Assembly: GCA_013288465.1 (NCBI GenBank)
Contig: JABDBT010000120.1
Coordinates: forward strand, 1-5,443
DNA from: Bacteroidota bacterium
GTDB taxonomy: Bacteria; Bacteroidota; Bacteroidia; Sphingobacteriales; Sphingobacteriaceae
Direction: 5' to 3'
Length of the DNA: 5,443 nt
The first letter of the stretch is position 1. Each line of letters opens with the position of its first letter. Below the pieces are notes generated by a model. The model saw only the letters and a list, made by a program, of their open reading frames with translations, ran no database searches and was not told the DNA's origin. Shown here in pieces: positions 1-5,443 of the stretch. Position numbers and translations under genes: made by a program.

Positions 1-1382
1 CTAATGACGGTATAAACGTGGTACGGTTTGCCAGCCCGACAGATAACCTGGACGATGGGCTGTTGGGCCAGGCCACTACTTTTTACTCGTCGAGAGATGG
101 TGTGCGGTGGGAAGCAGTTGATATTGATATTACGTTTGCGGCCACATCTGCCGTTAGCTGGAACTTTACCACCGGCGCGCCGGGGTCAGCACAATTTGAT
201 TTTGAAACGGCTGCCCTGCATGAGTTGGGCCATGCACAGATGCTGGGGCATGTGAATGACGCTACCGATGTAATGTATGCAAACATTGGCACAGGCACTG
301 CCATAAGGAGCTTAAGCGCCAATGATATTACCGCAGGGAATTATACGATGCAGCTTAGCACGCCCAGCGCAAGTACTTATGTATTTGCCCCTATGACCCC
401 ATCAACAGCCGGGGGCTGCGCTTTGCCGGTAATAACCTCGTTTACGCCAACGGCAGGCAACACCGGCACAACCGTTACCATAACCGGTAACAACTTAACC
501 GACGCGCTGGCTGTTAGCTTTGGTAATACGGCCGCTACATCATTTACAGCAACATCAGCTGCCAATATCAATGCCATTGTTGGTACAGGCACTACAGGCA
601 TTGTATCTGTTACCACACCGGCGGGAATAGCTACGCTGGCAGGATTTAATTATGTATATAGCTTGCCGCCCAACAATTTTCAATTAACTATTACCGGGGC
701 CACCTGTAAGGGCAGCACCAATGGGTCGGTTACTATTACGGCGGCGCAGCCTTTAGCTTATACCGCTACCATTACCGGCAATGGAGTAAATACGCCCTAT
801 GCTTTTAATGATACGCAAACCATTAATAACCTGACAGCGGGTACGTACTCGGTATGTATTACCGTGGCAGGGCAGGCGGGTTATTCGCAATGCTTTACAG
901 CTGTGATCACCGAACCTAAAGACCTAACGCTTTATTCCACTGTTAACATTGGTACGTTTAGCAGTTTGAGCCTGGCCCTAACCGGTGGCGCGCAATATAA
1001 CATACAGCTAAACGGCGTTACTTATACCACTACAGCAAGCACTATTACCCTGCCGCTGAAGGATGGCGTTAATAACCTGGTAGTCACCACCGATAAACCC
1101 TGCCAGGGCACGGTGCTAAAAACTATTAATTTATCGGGCAATTTAGTGCCTTATCCCGATCCGTTTACCGGCACTTTAAACCTTAACCTGGGCATAGCTA
1201 ATGTGGGCAATATAGCGGTTGAGATACATAGCGTTAATGATGGCAAGTTGGTTTTTAGTCAAAAATACACTAACCAGTCGGGCGTGTTACAGCTTGACCT
1301 GAGCGGGCTGGGCAGCGGCATTTACGCGCTGAAACTTACTACGGATAATGTTGAAAAACTATTTAAAATACTGAAGAAATGA
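1..1382 (+). CDS. Secreted metzincin-type zinc metalloprotease with TIG domain and type IX sorting domain (5' partial)
   Basis: The reading frame is open to the left edge (first full codon at 3), so the N terminus and signal peptide lie outside; 459 residues are visible. Counting from the GTG at 18 as residue 1, residues 68-78 are HELGHAQMLGH, the HExxHxxxxxH zinc site of metzincins (H68, H72, H78 as ligands, E69 as general base). VMYAN at 85-89 supplies a plausible Met-turn (M86). Aspartate-rich sequence before it suits a matrixin-like catalytic domain. Residues about 137-213 (PVITSFTPTAGNTGTTVTITG...) form a TIG/IPT immunoglobulin-like domain. Residues about 223-300 resemble SprB-like adhesin repeats (CKGSTNGSVTI, NLTAGTYSVCITV). 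Residues about 378-454 (YPDPFTGTLNLNL... to a basic KLFKILKK end) match the type A C-terminal signal of the type IX secretion system. Inference: an exported, probably surface-attached or released protease; substrate unknown. The Gly usual at the eighth site position is Met here. The stop overlaps the next start. Confidence 0.88.
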   Translation, partial: NDGINVVRFASPTDNLDDGLLGQATTFYSSRDGVRWEAVDIDITFAATSAVSWNFTTGAPGSAQFDFETAALHELGHAQMLGHVNDATDVMYANIGTGTAIRSLSANDITAGNYTMQLSTPSASTYVFAPMTPSTAGGCALPVITSFTPTAGNTGTTVTITGNNLTDALAVSFGNTAATSFTATSAANINAIVGTGTTGIVSVTTPAGIATLAGFNYVYSLPPNNFQLTITGATCKGSTNGSVTITAAQPLAYTATITGNGVNTPYAFNDTQTINNLTAGTYSVCITVAGQAGYSQCFTAVITEPKDLTLYSTVNIGTFSSLSLALTGGAQYNIQLNGVTYTTTASTITLPLKDGVNNLVVTTDKPCQGTVLKTINLSGNLVPYPDPFTGTLNLNLGIANVGNIAVEIHSVNDGKLVFSQKYTNQSGVLQLDLSGLGSGIYALKLTTDNVEKLFKILKK

Positions 1383-2074
1383 AAAGGATAATTGCAGGCA
1401 TATCAGTTATTTTAATGTTATGCGGATGCTCGGGAAAAAACAGTGTCCCGTCAGCTACCGCGCCCGCTGTAGCTATATTGACCGCCCCGGCGCTTAATGC
1501 GGTTTGTACTACCGGAACGGTACTATCTGCCACACAAAGCACAGTTACATTTACCTGGAACCCTGCTGTCAATGCCCAAACATACGACTTGTACCTTAAA
1601 AACCTGTTAACTGCGGTTACCACCACACAAAGCGATATCACCGGCACAACGGTTGCCATTACGTTGTTGCGGGGCACACCTTACTCATGGTATATTGTTT
1701 CAAAAACATCAAAGTCAACCACCACGGCGCAAAGCGCTACCTGGAAATTTTATAACGCAGGCATAGGTGTTGTAACCTACGCGCCTTTCCCGGCGGCTAT
1801 TGTTTCGCCAACCTTTGCCCAAAATGTTACGGCAACAGCAGGCACCATTAATCTGAGTTGGACAGGTAGTTCGGTCAACGCCGGGTCTATTGCCGGATAT
1901 GATATTTACCTAAGCACAAGCGCCACGCCGGCTTTATTGAAAAGCGGGGTTACCGATAGCTTTTTAAACGGCGTGGCCGTAACATCAGGCACTACCTATT
2001 ACTGGCGGGTGATAACCAAAGATGCTTCTGGCGATACTTCCGACTCAGGAGTGTACCAGTTTAAGGTGAATTAG
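1379..2074 (+). CDS. Small lipoprotein with two fibronectin type III-like domains
   Basis: The product has 231 residues. The N terminus MKRIIAGISVILMLCGC is a lipoprotein signal peptide: a basic start, a hydrophobic core and the lipobox LCGC with C17 as the probable lipidated residue. After a Ser/Thr/Ala-rich linker come two similar beta-rich units, about 31-126 and 136-231. Each has the fibronectin-III-like pattern of a Trp strand (VTFTWNPAVNAQTYDLYL; INLSWTGSSVNAG...YDIYL) and a late aromatic strand (TPYSWYIVSK; TTYYWRVITKD). There is no catalytic motif, so it is probably a binding or scaffold protein on the outer membrane or periplasmic face. Its ATG overlaps the TGA of the protease gene (ATGA), which suggests translational coupling and supports this start. 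It may help display or assemble the secreted protease, but that is inference from position only. The product name beyond the domain type is unknown. Confidence 0.85.
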   Translation: MKRIIAGISVILMLCGCSGKNSVPSATAPAVAILTAPALNAVCTTGTVLSATQSTVTFTWNPAVNAQTYDLYLKNLLTAVTTTQSDITGTTVAITLLRGTPYSWYIVSKTSKSTTTAQSATWKFYNAGIGVVTYAPFPAAIVSPTFAQNVTATAGTINLSWTGSSVNAGSIAGYDIYLSTSATPALLKSGVTDSFLNGVAVTSGTTYYWRVITKDASGDTSDSGVYQFKVN

Positions 2075-2103
2075 GGTGCATATCCCAATGTATTGTTGAC
2101 GAT

Positions 2104-2119
2104 CCCGATAGTTATCGGG
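2104..2119. repeat. Perfect 7-bp inverted repeat (CCCGATA / TATCGGG)
   Basis: CCCGATA (2104-2110) and TATCGGG (2113-2119) are exact reverse complements separated by GT, 30 bp after the lipoprotein stop. RNA from this would fold into a tight, GC-rich hairpin, but no T-tract follows, so it is a poor intrinsic terminator. From memory, CCCGATAG(C/T)TATCGGG-like palindromes are common between genes in Bacteroidetes, so this is probably one copy of a dispersed repeat. It might still act in 3'-end processing or transcript stability for the upstream pair. Confidence 0.7.
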
Positions 2120-2120
2120 G

Positions 2121-2211
2121 CTCACCCCCGCCGACGCTTCGCTCTGTCGCCGTTACTCCACAGCGCGCAAAGAAAGCAACAAGAACTTTATTCTTATTGA
2201 CTTTCGCCTTT
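2121..2211. repeat. Candidate dispersed intergenic repeat, GC-rich then hairpin-rich, no gene
   Basis: This stretch follows the palindrome directly. It starts with a C-rich run and a short stem (CGAC 2132-2135 with GTCG 2146-2149 around GCTTCGCTCT). It ends with a two-part stem: GAAAG (2172-2176) with CTTTC (2201-2205), and inside it AAGAA (2181-2185) with TTCTT (2191-2195). Its composition differs sharply from the AT-rich promoter that follows. It lacks a start-to-stop frame of useful length on either strand. The combination resembles repetitive spacer sequence seen in Sphingobacteriaceae genomes, but that is recollection and cannot be tested inside one window. The second stem followed by CCTTTTAAATA could give weak termination. 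Confidence 0.4.
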
Positions 2212-2230
2212 TAAATAAAATAAAAAACAT

Positions 2231-2260
2231 TTTGATTATTAAAAACAAGTTATAAATTTG
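2231..2260 (+). promoter_or_regulatory. Bacteroidetes-type promoter of the ABC transporter operon
   Basis: TTTG at 2231-2234 and TATAAATTTG at 2251-2260, which contains the exact TAnnTTTG (-7) element at 2253-2260, are separated by 18 bp. This fits the known Bacteroidetes sigma-factor consensus. Transcription would begin at about 2265-2268, giving an mRNA leader of only about 20-25 nt before the ATG at 2289. The leader shows no Shine-Dalgarno sequence, as is common in this phylum. Confidence 0.75.
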
Positions 2261-2286
2261 TAGTGTACTATTTAACTAATACACTA
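2261..2286. promoter_or_regulatory. Probable GntR (YtrA-type) operator
   Basis: TAGTGTA (2261-2267) and TACACTA (2280-2286) are perfect inverted repeats around a 12-bp spacer. The symmetry runs through the spacer too: 11 of 13 base pairs across the 26 bp match. It begins at the base after the -7 element, covers the predicted transcription start and ends 2 bp before the ATG, so a bound protein would block initiation. The half-sites AGTGTA/TACACT are those I recall for B. subtilis YtrA, whose spacer is about 13 bp. The only regulator gene in the operon (3897-4271) is of that subfamily, so autoregulation is the natural inference. I saw no second copy in the window. Confidence 0.78.
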
Positions 2287-2288
2287 AT

Positions 2289-3113
2289 ATGATCGAAATA
2301 TCACATCTCACATTTGGTTATGGTAAAAACAAATTGTTCCATGATTTAAACCTGTCATTACAAGCCGGGCATATTTATGGGCTGCTGGGCAAAAATGGTT
2401 CTGGCAAGTCAACCCTGCTCAAAAACATAACGGGGCTGGTTTTTCCTTGGGAAGGCACTTGCCATGTAAACGGCTATACTGCTGCCAAACGGGTGCCCAC
2501 CTTTTTACAGGAATTATTTTTTGTACCTGAAGAAATATACCTGCCACCTGTTACCGCTAAACAATTTGCTGATAGTACGGCACACTTTTACCCCAACTTT
2601 GACAACCATCAGTATAACAATTTACTGGCCGAGTTTGATGTCCCTGCCGATAAGGTGCTGACCAAATTATCCTTTGGCCAGCAAAAAAAGGTAATGATCG
2701 CTTTTGGGTTATCAACCAATACGGCTTTGCTAGTAATGGACGAGCCTACCAACGGGCTTGATATCCCATCAAAAACCCAGTTCCGTAAGATCATTGCTTC
2801 CGCTTTGACCGAAACACGCTGTATAATTATCTCTACCCACCAGGTGCGCGACCTGGATAACCTTATAGATACTGTATTGATATTGCACGACCGGCAAATT
2901 GTAGTTGCCAAAAGCCTGGATGAAATTGCCGAAAAAGTACATTTCGGTATAACCGCCGGCACAGACTACCTGTATGCCGAAGAAAGCATTGGCGGCATTA
3001 ATGCCATAACCTTAAATACAAACGGTGGCTATAGTAAAGTTGATATGGAATTACTATTTAACGTTATAACCGGTAACAATAAAAACATAACTGAAATTTT
3101 AAACAGATCGTAA
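2289..3113 (+). CDS. ABC transporter ATP-binding protein
   Basis: This 274-residue cytoplasmic ATPase would power the membrane protein encoded next. Visible motifs in order: Walker A GKNGSGKS (34-41), a Q-loop region FFVPEE (77-82) with the Pro-Glu-Glu form seen in YtrB/EcsA-like and drug-efflux ATPases, the signature LSFGQQKK (127-134, Phe in place of the first Gly of LSGGQ), Walker B LLVMDEPTNGLD (147-158) with catalytic E152, and the H-loop STHQ (H184). The last 60 or so residues (about 215-274) are a variable C-terminal extension. All residues needed for ATP hydrolysis are present. It is the first gene of a tight operon: 2 bp to the permease, then a YtrA-like regulator. The start at 2289 is supported by the promoter and operator just upstream and by a typical N terminus (MIEISHLTFGYG). 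Substrate is unknown; export or envelope-stress/antibiotic response is inferred from the regulator type. Confidence 0.92.
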   Translation: MIEISHLTFGYGKNKLFHDLNLSLQAGHIYGLLGKNGSGKSTLLKNITGLVFPWEGTCHVNGYTAAKRVPTFLQELFFVPEEIYLPPVTAKQFADSTAHFYPNFDNHQYNNLLAEFDVPADKVLTKLSFGQQKKVMIAFGLSTNTALLVMDEPTNGLDIPSKTQFRKIIASALTETRCIIISTHQVRDLDNLIDTVLILHDRQIVVAKSLDEIAEKVHFGITAGTDYLYAEESIGGINAITLNTNGGYSKVDMELLFNVITGNNKNITEILNRS

Positions 3114-3115
3114 CC

Positions 3116-3892
3116 ATGAATAATGTATTTAATGTAAGAAGGTTTTCAATGCTATTTAAAAAACACAGCATTGAGCATGGCAACACCTATTTATTATCCA
3201 CCGCGGTACTAATTGGCTTATTATTTCTTTCGTTAGGTTTCTTTTCATATACCAGCAGGGGCCATTTGGATAGTAACGCGCAAACTTCAACCTTTATATT
3301 TTTTATGCTGATTGGCGGCAGCATATTTACCAGCTTAACTTTTTTGGATCTGGGTGATAAGAAAAAGTCTATCCCGTTTCTCACCTTACCTGCCTCACAT
3401 ACTGAAAAATACCTGGTAGCGTGGATATACTCATTCGTTATATTTCAATTGGTTTTTTTAGGCGCGTTTTATTTGGTCGCCAATGTCATCGTGGCTATTG
3501 GGGTAACGCCTGCAAATGACCGTGAGCGGGTAATCAATGTATTTGATCCCCAGCAAAAAACCGTAATGACTTTTACAATTTATGCGCTGTTCCATGGCCT
3601 TACCATTTGGGGTGCCATTTTCTTCGAAAAACTGCACTTTATCAAAACAAGCTTTGTTTTCTTTATTGGCCTGGCCATTATTTTATTGATCAATAGCCAG
3701 TTGTTAAATTTATTGATCGGCAAAGAAGCACAAGGGGTGCCTTTCCAGGGAATGGGTATCAATAACAACAATCATTTCTGGCAGATATCTCCCGATAAAG
3801 ACGTGACCTGGTATGGCTGGTATATTTTTAAAATTACAGTACTATTATTATGGACAAGTGCCTTTTTCAGGCTAAAAGAAAAAGAGGTATAA
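3116..3892 (+). CDS. ABC transporter permease, six predicted membrane helices
   Basis: The 258-residue product is strongly hydrophobic. Likely membrane segments lie at about 24-45, 58-76, 98-128 (long, perhaps kinked), 148-170, 176-200 and 232-252, with a basic N terminus (VRRFSMLFKKH) and a charged C-terminal tail (RLKEKEV). The cytoplasmic-looking loop DLGDKKKSIPFLTLPASHTEKYL (about 78-100) contains the LPAS..EK pattern that I recall from Bacteroidetes ABC-2-like permeases; it may form the coupling contact with the ATPase. A polar stretch at about 203-231 (GVPFQGMGINNNNHFWQISPDKD) would be extracytoplasmic. The gene begins 2 bp after the ATPase stop and ends 4 bp before the regulator, so the three are surely cotranscribed. 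The transporter would be a homodimer of this protein with two ATPases, or a heterodimer with a subunit encoded elsewhere. No substrate can be read from the sequence. Confidence 0.85.
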   Translation: MNNVFNVRRFSMLFKKHSIEHGNTYLLSTAVLIGLLFLSLGFFSYTSRGHLDSNAQTSTFIFFMLIGGSIFTSLTFLDLGDKKKSIPFLTLPASHTEKYLVAWIYSFVIFQLVFLGAFYLVANVIVAIGVTPANDRERVINVFDPQQKTVMTFTIYALFHGLTIWGAIFFEKLHFIKTSFVFFIGLAIILLINSQLLNLLIGKEAQGVPFQGMGINNNNHFWQISPDKDVTWYGWYIFKITVLLLWTSAFFRLKEKEV

Positions 3893-3896
3893 GATC

Positions 3897-4271
3897 ATGG
3901 ATTTTAAAGATAAAGAAGCCATATACCTGCAAATTGCAGCCTATGTGTGCGAACATATAACACTGGGCAAATGGCTGCCCGAAGAAAAGATACCATCTGT
4001 ACGTGAACTGGCGGTAACCTTACAGGTAAACCCAAATACCGTAATGCGTACTTATGAGTACCTGCAAAACCAGGATATCCTGTTTAATAAGCGCGGGTTG
4101 GGTATTTATGTAACAAGCCATGCTATTACCAAAATAAAAACTATCAGTAAGGAACGTTTTCTTCAACAGGAACTGCCTGGCTTTTTCAGGAGCCTTTACC
4201 TGCTGGATATAAGCCTTGACGAAGTGCAAAAACGTTATGAAACCTTTATAAAAGAAAACTATCAGCAATAA
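3897..4271 (+). CDS. GntR-family transcriptional regulator, YtrA subfamily
   Basis: The 124 residues are about half the length of typical GntR proteins and right for the YtrA subfamily, which has a winged helix and only a short two-helix tail. The DNA-binding domain covers about 8-75: AIYLQIAAYVCEHITLGKW, then the family motif LPEEKIPSVRELAVTLQVNPNTVMRTYEYL (27-56, helix-turn-helix, recognition helix about 45-56), then the wing KRGLGIYV (65-72). The tail (about 78-124) is helical and probably serves in dimerisation; no ligand pocket of the FadR or UTRA type is present. YtrA-type regulators usually repress neighbouring ABC transporter operons. Here the gene is third in the operon, and the promoter carries a matching inverted repeat at 2261-2286, which argues for autorepression. 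The start at 3897 lies 4 bp past the permease stop and gives the standard N terminus; AAAGAGG upstream (about 3880-3886) could help ribosome binding. The inducing signal is unknown. Confidence 0.92.
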   Translation: MDFKDKEAIYLQIAAYVCEHITLGKWLPEEKIPSVRELAVTLQVNPNTVMRTYEYLQNQDILFNKRGLGIYVTSHAITKIKTISKERFLQQELPGFFRSLYLLDISLDEVQKRYETFIKENYQQ

Positions 4272-4282
4272 ACCTATTTATC

Positions 4283-5047
4283 ATGAAAACAAGTAATAAA
4301 ATATTAGTAGTGGCAAGCCTGATCGTTATTGCCTATTTAACAGTATATGATCTGGGGCTACAAGCTGAATATAGAAAAGGCGATTATAAAAAACAGTTTT
4401 ATCATATGCAGCAGCTAAGCTTTGCCCATTTCAACGTCATTAAACACAATGCAGGGAACATAATTGGCCTGCAAATTGAGAAAGGGCCTTATGGTGTATG
4501 GGTTGATGATAACCTGAAAGATAAAGTAACCATAACCCAACATGATCAAATGCTTCAAATTGATTATACCGGTAAAGAAAATTATAACAATGGGTATAGC
4601 CCGGCAATTATTATCACCTGCCCTGGTGTGGCCGGTGTATTTACTAATGCTTTTATTAAACCCGGTGGCAACCCTGATAACCGGTATCTGCGTAAGAACG
4701 GAAACTCGATGATCATAGATTATTACCCTCATGGCATTACCACGGTTATGCGATTTGATCAGCCTGCAATGACTGTACAGGCAAATGAATTTACCGAAAT
4801 TCACCTAACCAAAAATACCCTTGATGTTTTAAACGCCAAAGTTGGCGACAGGCCAAACGGAAAGGCCGGTTTAACAATTGATGCGGATAATCAGCTAAAA
4901 TATGCCGATTTTGAGGTGCCGGGCAAAAGCACCCTAACTTTAGATAACCTGTTAATTGGTAAAGTAACCTACAAACTGGCCGACAGCGCCCAGGTAAACT
5001 TAACCGGTATGGCAGTGCATTTATTAGATCATCCGTCAACCCCATAA
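4283..5047 (+). CDS. Membrane-anchored exported protein of unknown function, last gene of the transporter operon
   Basis: I do not recognise this 254-residue protein with certainty. It starts with a short basic end and one hydrophobic segment (about 7-22, KILVVASLIVIAYLTVY) without a clear cleavage site or lipobox, so it is probably anchored in the inner membrane with the rest in the periplasm. The remainder looks all-beta: short alternating strands such as FNVIKHNAGNIIGLQIEKG (50-68), KVTITQHDQMLQIDYTG (81-97), AIIITCPGV (108-116) and repeated turns late in the chain (LTLDNLLIGKVTYKLADSAQVNLTG, 218-242). This resembles the right-handed beta-helix style of DUF2807-like proteins, but the match is only suggestive. 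There are no catalytic motifs and only one cysteine (C113). It begins 11 bp after the regulator and ends the operon, so it is under the same control and may sense, bind or deliver the transported substrate. That role is inference from position. Confidence 0.8.
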   Translation: MKTSNKILVVASLIVIAYLTVYDLGLQAEYRKGDYKKQFYHMQQLSFAHFNVIKHNAGNIIGLQIEKGPYGVWVDDNLKDKVTITQHDQMLQIDYTGKENYNNGYSPAIIITCPGVAGVFTNAFIKPGGNPDNRYLRKNGNSMIIDYYPHGITTVMRFDQPAMTVQANEFTEIHLTKNTLDVLNAKVGDRPNGKAGLTIDADNQLKYADFEVPGKSTLTLDNLLIGKVTYKLADSAQVNLTGMAVHLLDHPSTP

Positions 5048-5060
5048 ACTCTAATTCCTT

Positions 5061-5099
5061 CTGCCTAAAAACCGTTCGGCAGTCTGGCTATTATTTTTT
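5061..5099 (+). terminator. Possible weak intrinsic terminator after the transporter operon
   Basis: CTGCC (5061-5065) and GGCAG (5078-5082) form a 5-bp GC-rich stem around a 12-nt loop, 13 bp after the operon stop. A T-rich run (TTATTTTTT, 5091-5099) follows, but 8 nt beyond the stem, further than ideal. Position and composition suit a terminator; the spacing lowers confidence. Confidence 0.45.
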
Positions 5100-5142
5100 C
5101 CTTCCTCTGTAACATAAGTAATTATCATTGCGTCAAATAAAT

Positions 5143-5166
5143 GCAATACATAGTACTATGCATTGC
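5143..5166. promoter_or_regulatory. 24-bp near-perfect palindrome, probable operator of the downstream outer-membrane gene
   Basis: The centre CATAGTACTATG (5149-5160) is a perfect 12-bp palindrome. The flanks GCAATA (5143-5148) and CATTGC (5161-5166) extend it to 24 bp with one mismatched pair (11 of 12 match). A further CATTGC lies at 5126-5131, 35 bp upstream of the same hexamer, so a second, partial site may be present. It sits 55 bp before the next start codon, away from any gene, as expected for a dimeric regulator's site. No regulator gene is adjacent in the window. I could not find a convincing TAnnTTTG promoter element between it and the start. Confidence 0.55.
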
Positions 5167-5221
5167 TTATGACTAAAAACAGCGTAAATGGAAAAGTATT
5201 TTCAATTTAAATAGCAACAAA

Positions 5222-5443
5222 ATGAAATCAAAAAAACTTATCATTTATTTACTATTCATTATAGCCGGATTGTTGCCATTAGCTATGCGGGCGCAGGACA
5301 AGCTTCAACTATCCGGCAAGGTTATTGATTCGGCTACACAAAAGCCGCTTGATTATATAACCGTCAACTTAAAAAACGATAAACAAACACCCGTTAAGGT
5401 ACAGGTGACGAAAAATAACGGGGCCTTTGTTTTTACCGGGCTT
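5222..5443 (+). CDS. N terminus of an outer-membrane protein with carboxypeptidase-regulatory-like domain (3' partial)
   Basis: The ATG at 5222 opens a frame that runs to the window edge (74 codons). The first 24 residues are a classical signal peptide: MKSKK, a hydrophobic core (LIIYLLFIIAGLLPLA) and AMRA before QDK, with cleavage likely after A24. From about residue 28, LQLSGKVIDSATQKPLDYITVNLKN...NNGAFVFTGL is the typical opening of a carboxypeptidase-regulatory-like (CarboxypepD_reg) beta domain. In Bacteroidetes this most often precedes a TonB-dependent receptor or a large outer-membrane beta-barrel protein. The plug and barrel would lie beyond the window, so the family is inferred. The start is chosen because it gives a complete signal peptide and the upstream region is AT-rich and non-coding. 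It is separated from the transporter operon by 174 bp with a possible terminator and a palindrome, so it is probably a separate transcription unit. Confidence 0.82.
   Translation, partial: MKSKKLIIYLLFIIAGLLPLAMRAQDKLQLSGKVIDSATQKPLDYITVNLKNDKQTPVKVQVTKNNGAFVFTGL

Noticed and set aside
28..255. Plus-strand open frame of 75 codons in another frame at the left edge
   Set aside because: It overlaps the metalloprotease catalytic domain, whose HExxH motif and downstream domains establish the real frame.
1363..1677. Minus-strand open frame of 104 codons over the lipoprotein gene
   Set aside because: Lies fully opposite well-supported coding sequence, has no recognisable domain and reads as a shadow of the + strand codons.
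2104..2119. The 7-bp palindrome as an intrinsic terminator for the protease-lipoprotein pair
   Set aside because: The stem is good but is followed by GGCTCACCCCC rather than a run of T, so it does not meet the usual form; kept only as an inverted repeat.
2153..2230. Short minus-strand frame in the spacer (about 25 codons, beginning MFFILFKRR)
   Set aside because: Too short, ends inside the repeat-like stretch, and has no promoter, ribosome site or recognisable product.
2609..2962. Minus-strand open frame of 117 codons opposite the ATPase gene
   Set aside because: It is antisense to the signature, Walker B and H-loop of a clear ABC ATPase, so it is a shadow frame.
4415..4804. Minus-strand open frame of 129 codons opposite the exported-protein gene
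   Set aside because: The + strand frame has a start, a membrane anchor and operon context; the minus frame has no promoter, no domain and an implausible composition.
5113..5171. CATAAG (5113-5118) and CTTATG (5166-5171) as an outer inverted repeat around the palindrome
   Set aside because: Six matching bases 47 bp apart in AT-rich DNA can easily arise by chance, and the intervening sequence is not symmetric around the same centre.

Overview
The window looks like a chromosomal segment of a Bacteroidetes bacterium, most likely of the Sphingobacteriaceae (Mucilaginibacter/Pedobacter type). The grounds are a C-terminal domain typical of type IX secretion cargo, a promoter of the Bacteroidetes form (TTTG, then TAnnTTTG), starts with little Shine-Dalgarno signal, and an outer-membrane protein beginning with a carboxypeptidase-regulatory-like domain. 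The genus is a guess from overall feel, not from a marker gene. All supported genes lie on the + strand.

Left part (1-2074): the 3' portion of a secreted metzincin-type zinc metalloprotease with a TIG/IPT domain, an SprB-like repeat region and a type IX sorting domain. It overlaps by 4 bp (ATGA) a small lipoprotein with two fibronectin-III-like domains. The two are probably cotranscribed and both act at or outside the cell surface.

Spacer 2075-2288 (214 bp): no convincing gene. Its first half holds a perfect palindrome and a GC-rich stretch that looks like a dispersed intergenic repeat. Its second half holds a good Bacteroidetes promoter, followed immediately by a near-perfect 26-bp inverted repeat that ends 2 bp before the next start codon.

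Central operon (2289-5047): ABC ATPase, six-helix permease, short GntR regulator of the YtrA type, and a membrane-anchored exported protein of unrecognised function. Gaps are 2, 4 and 11 bp. The inverted repeat at the promoter has the half-sites AGTGTA/TACACT, which as I recall are those bound by Bacillus subtilis YtrA. The simplest model is that the third gene's product represses its own operon, which is released by an envelope or antibiotic signal. The fourth protein could be an extracytoplasmic partner of the transporter. This is the most interesting part of the window.

Right part (5048-5443): a possible terminator, then a 24-bp palindrome with one mismatched pair upstream of a truncated gene. 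That gene encodes a signal peptide and the start of a carboxypeptidase-regulatory-like domain, probably the N terminus of a TonB-dependent-receptor-like or outer-membrane beta-barrel protein that continues past the window. I saw no tRNA, rRNA, CRISPR array, insertion sequence or transposase.
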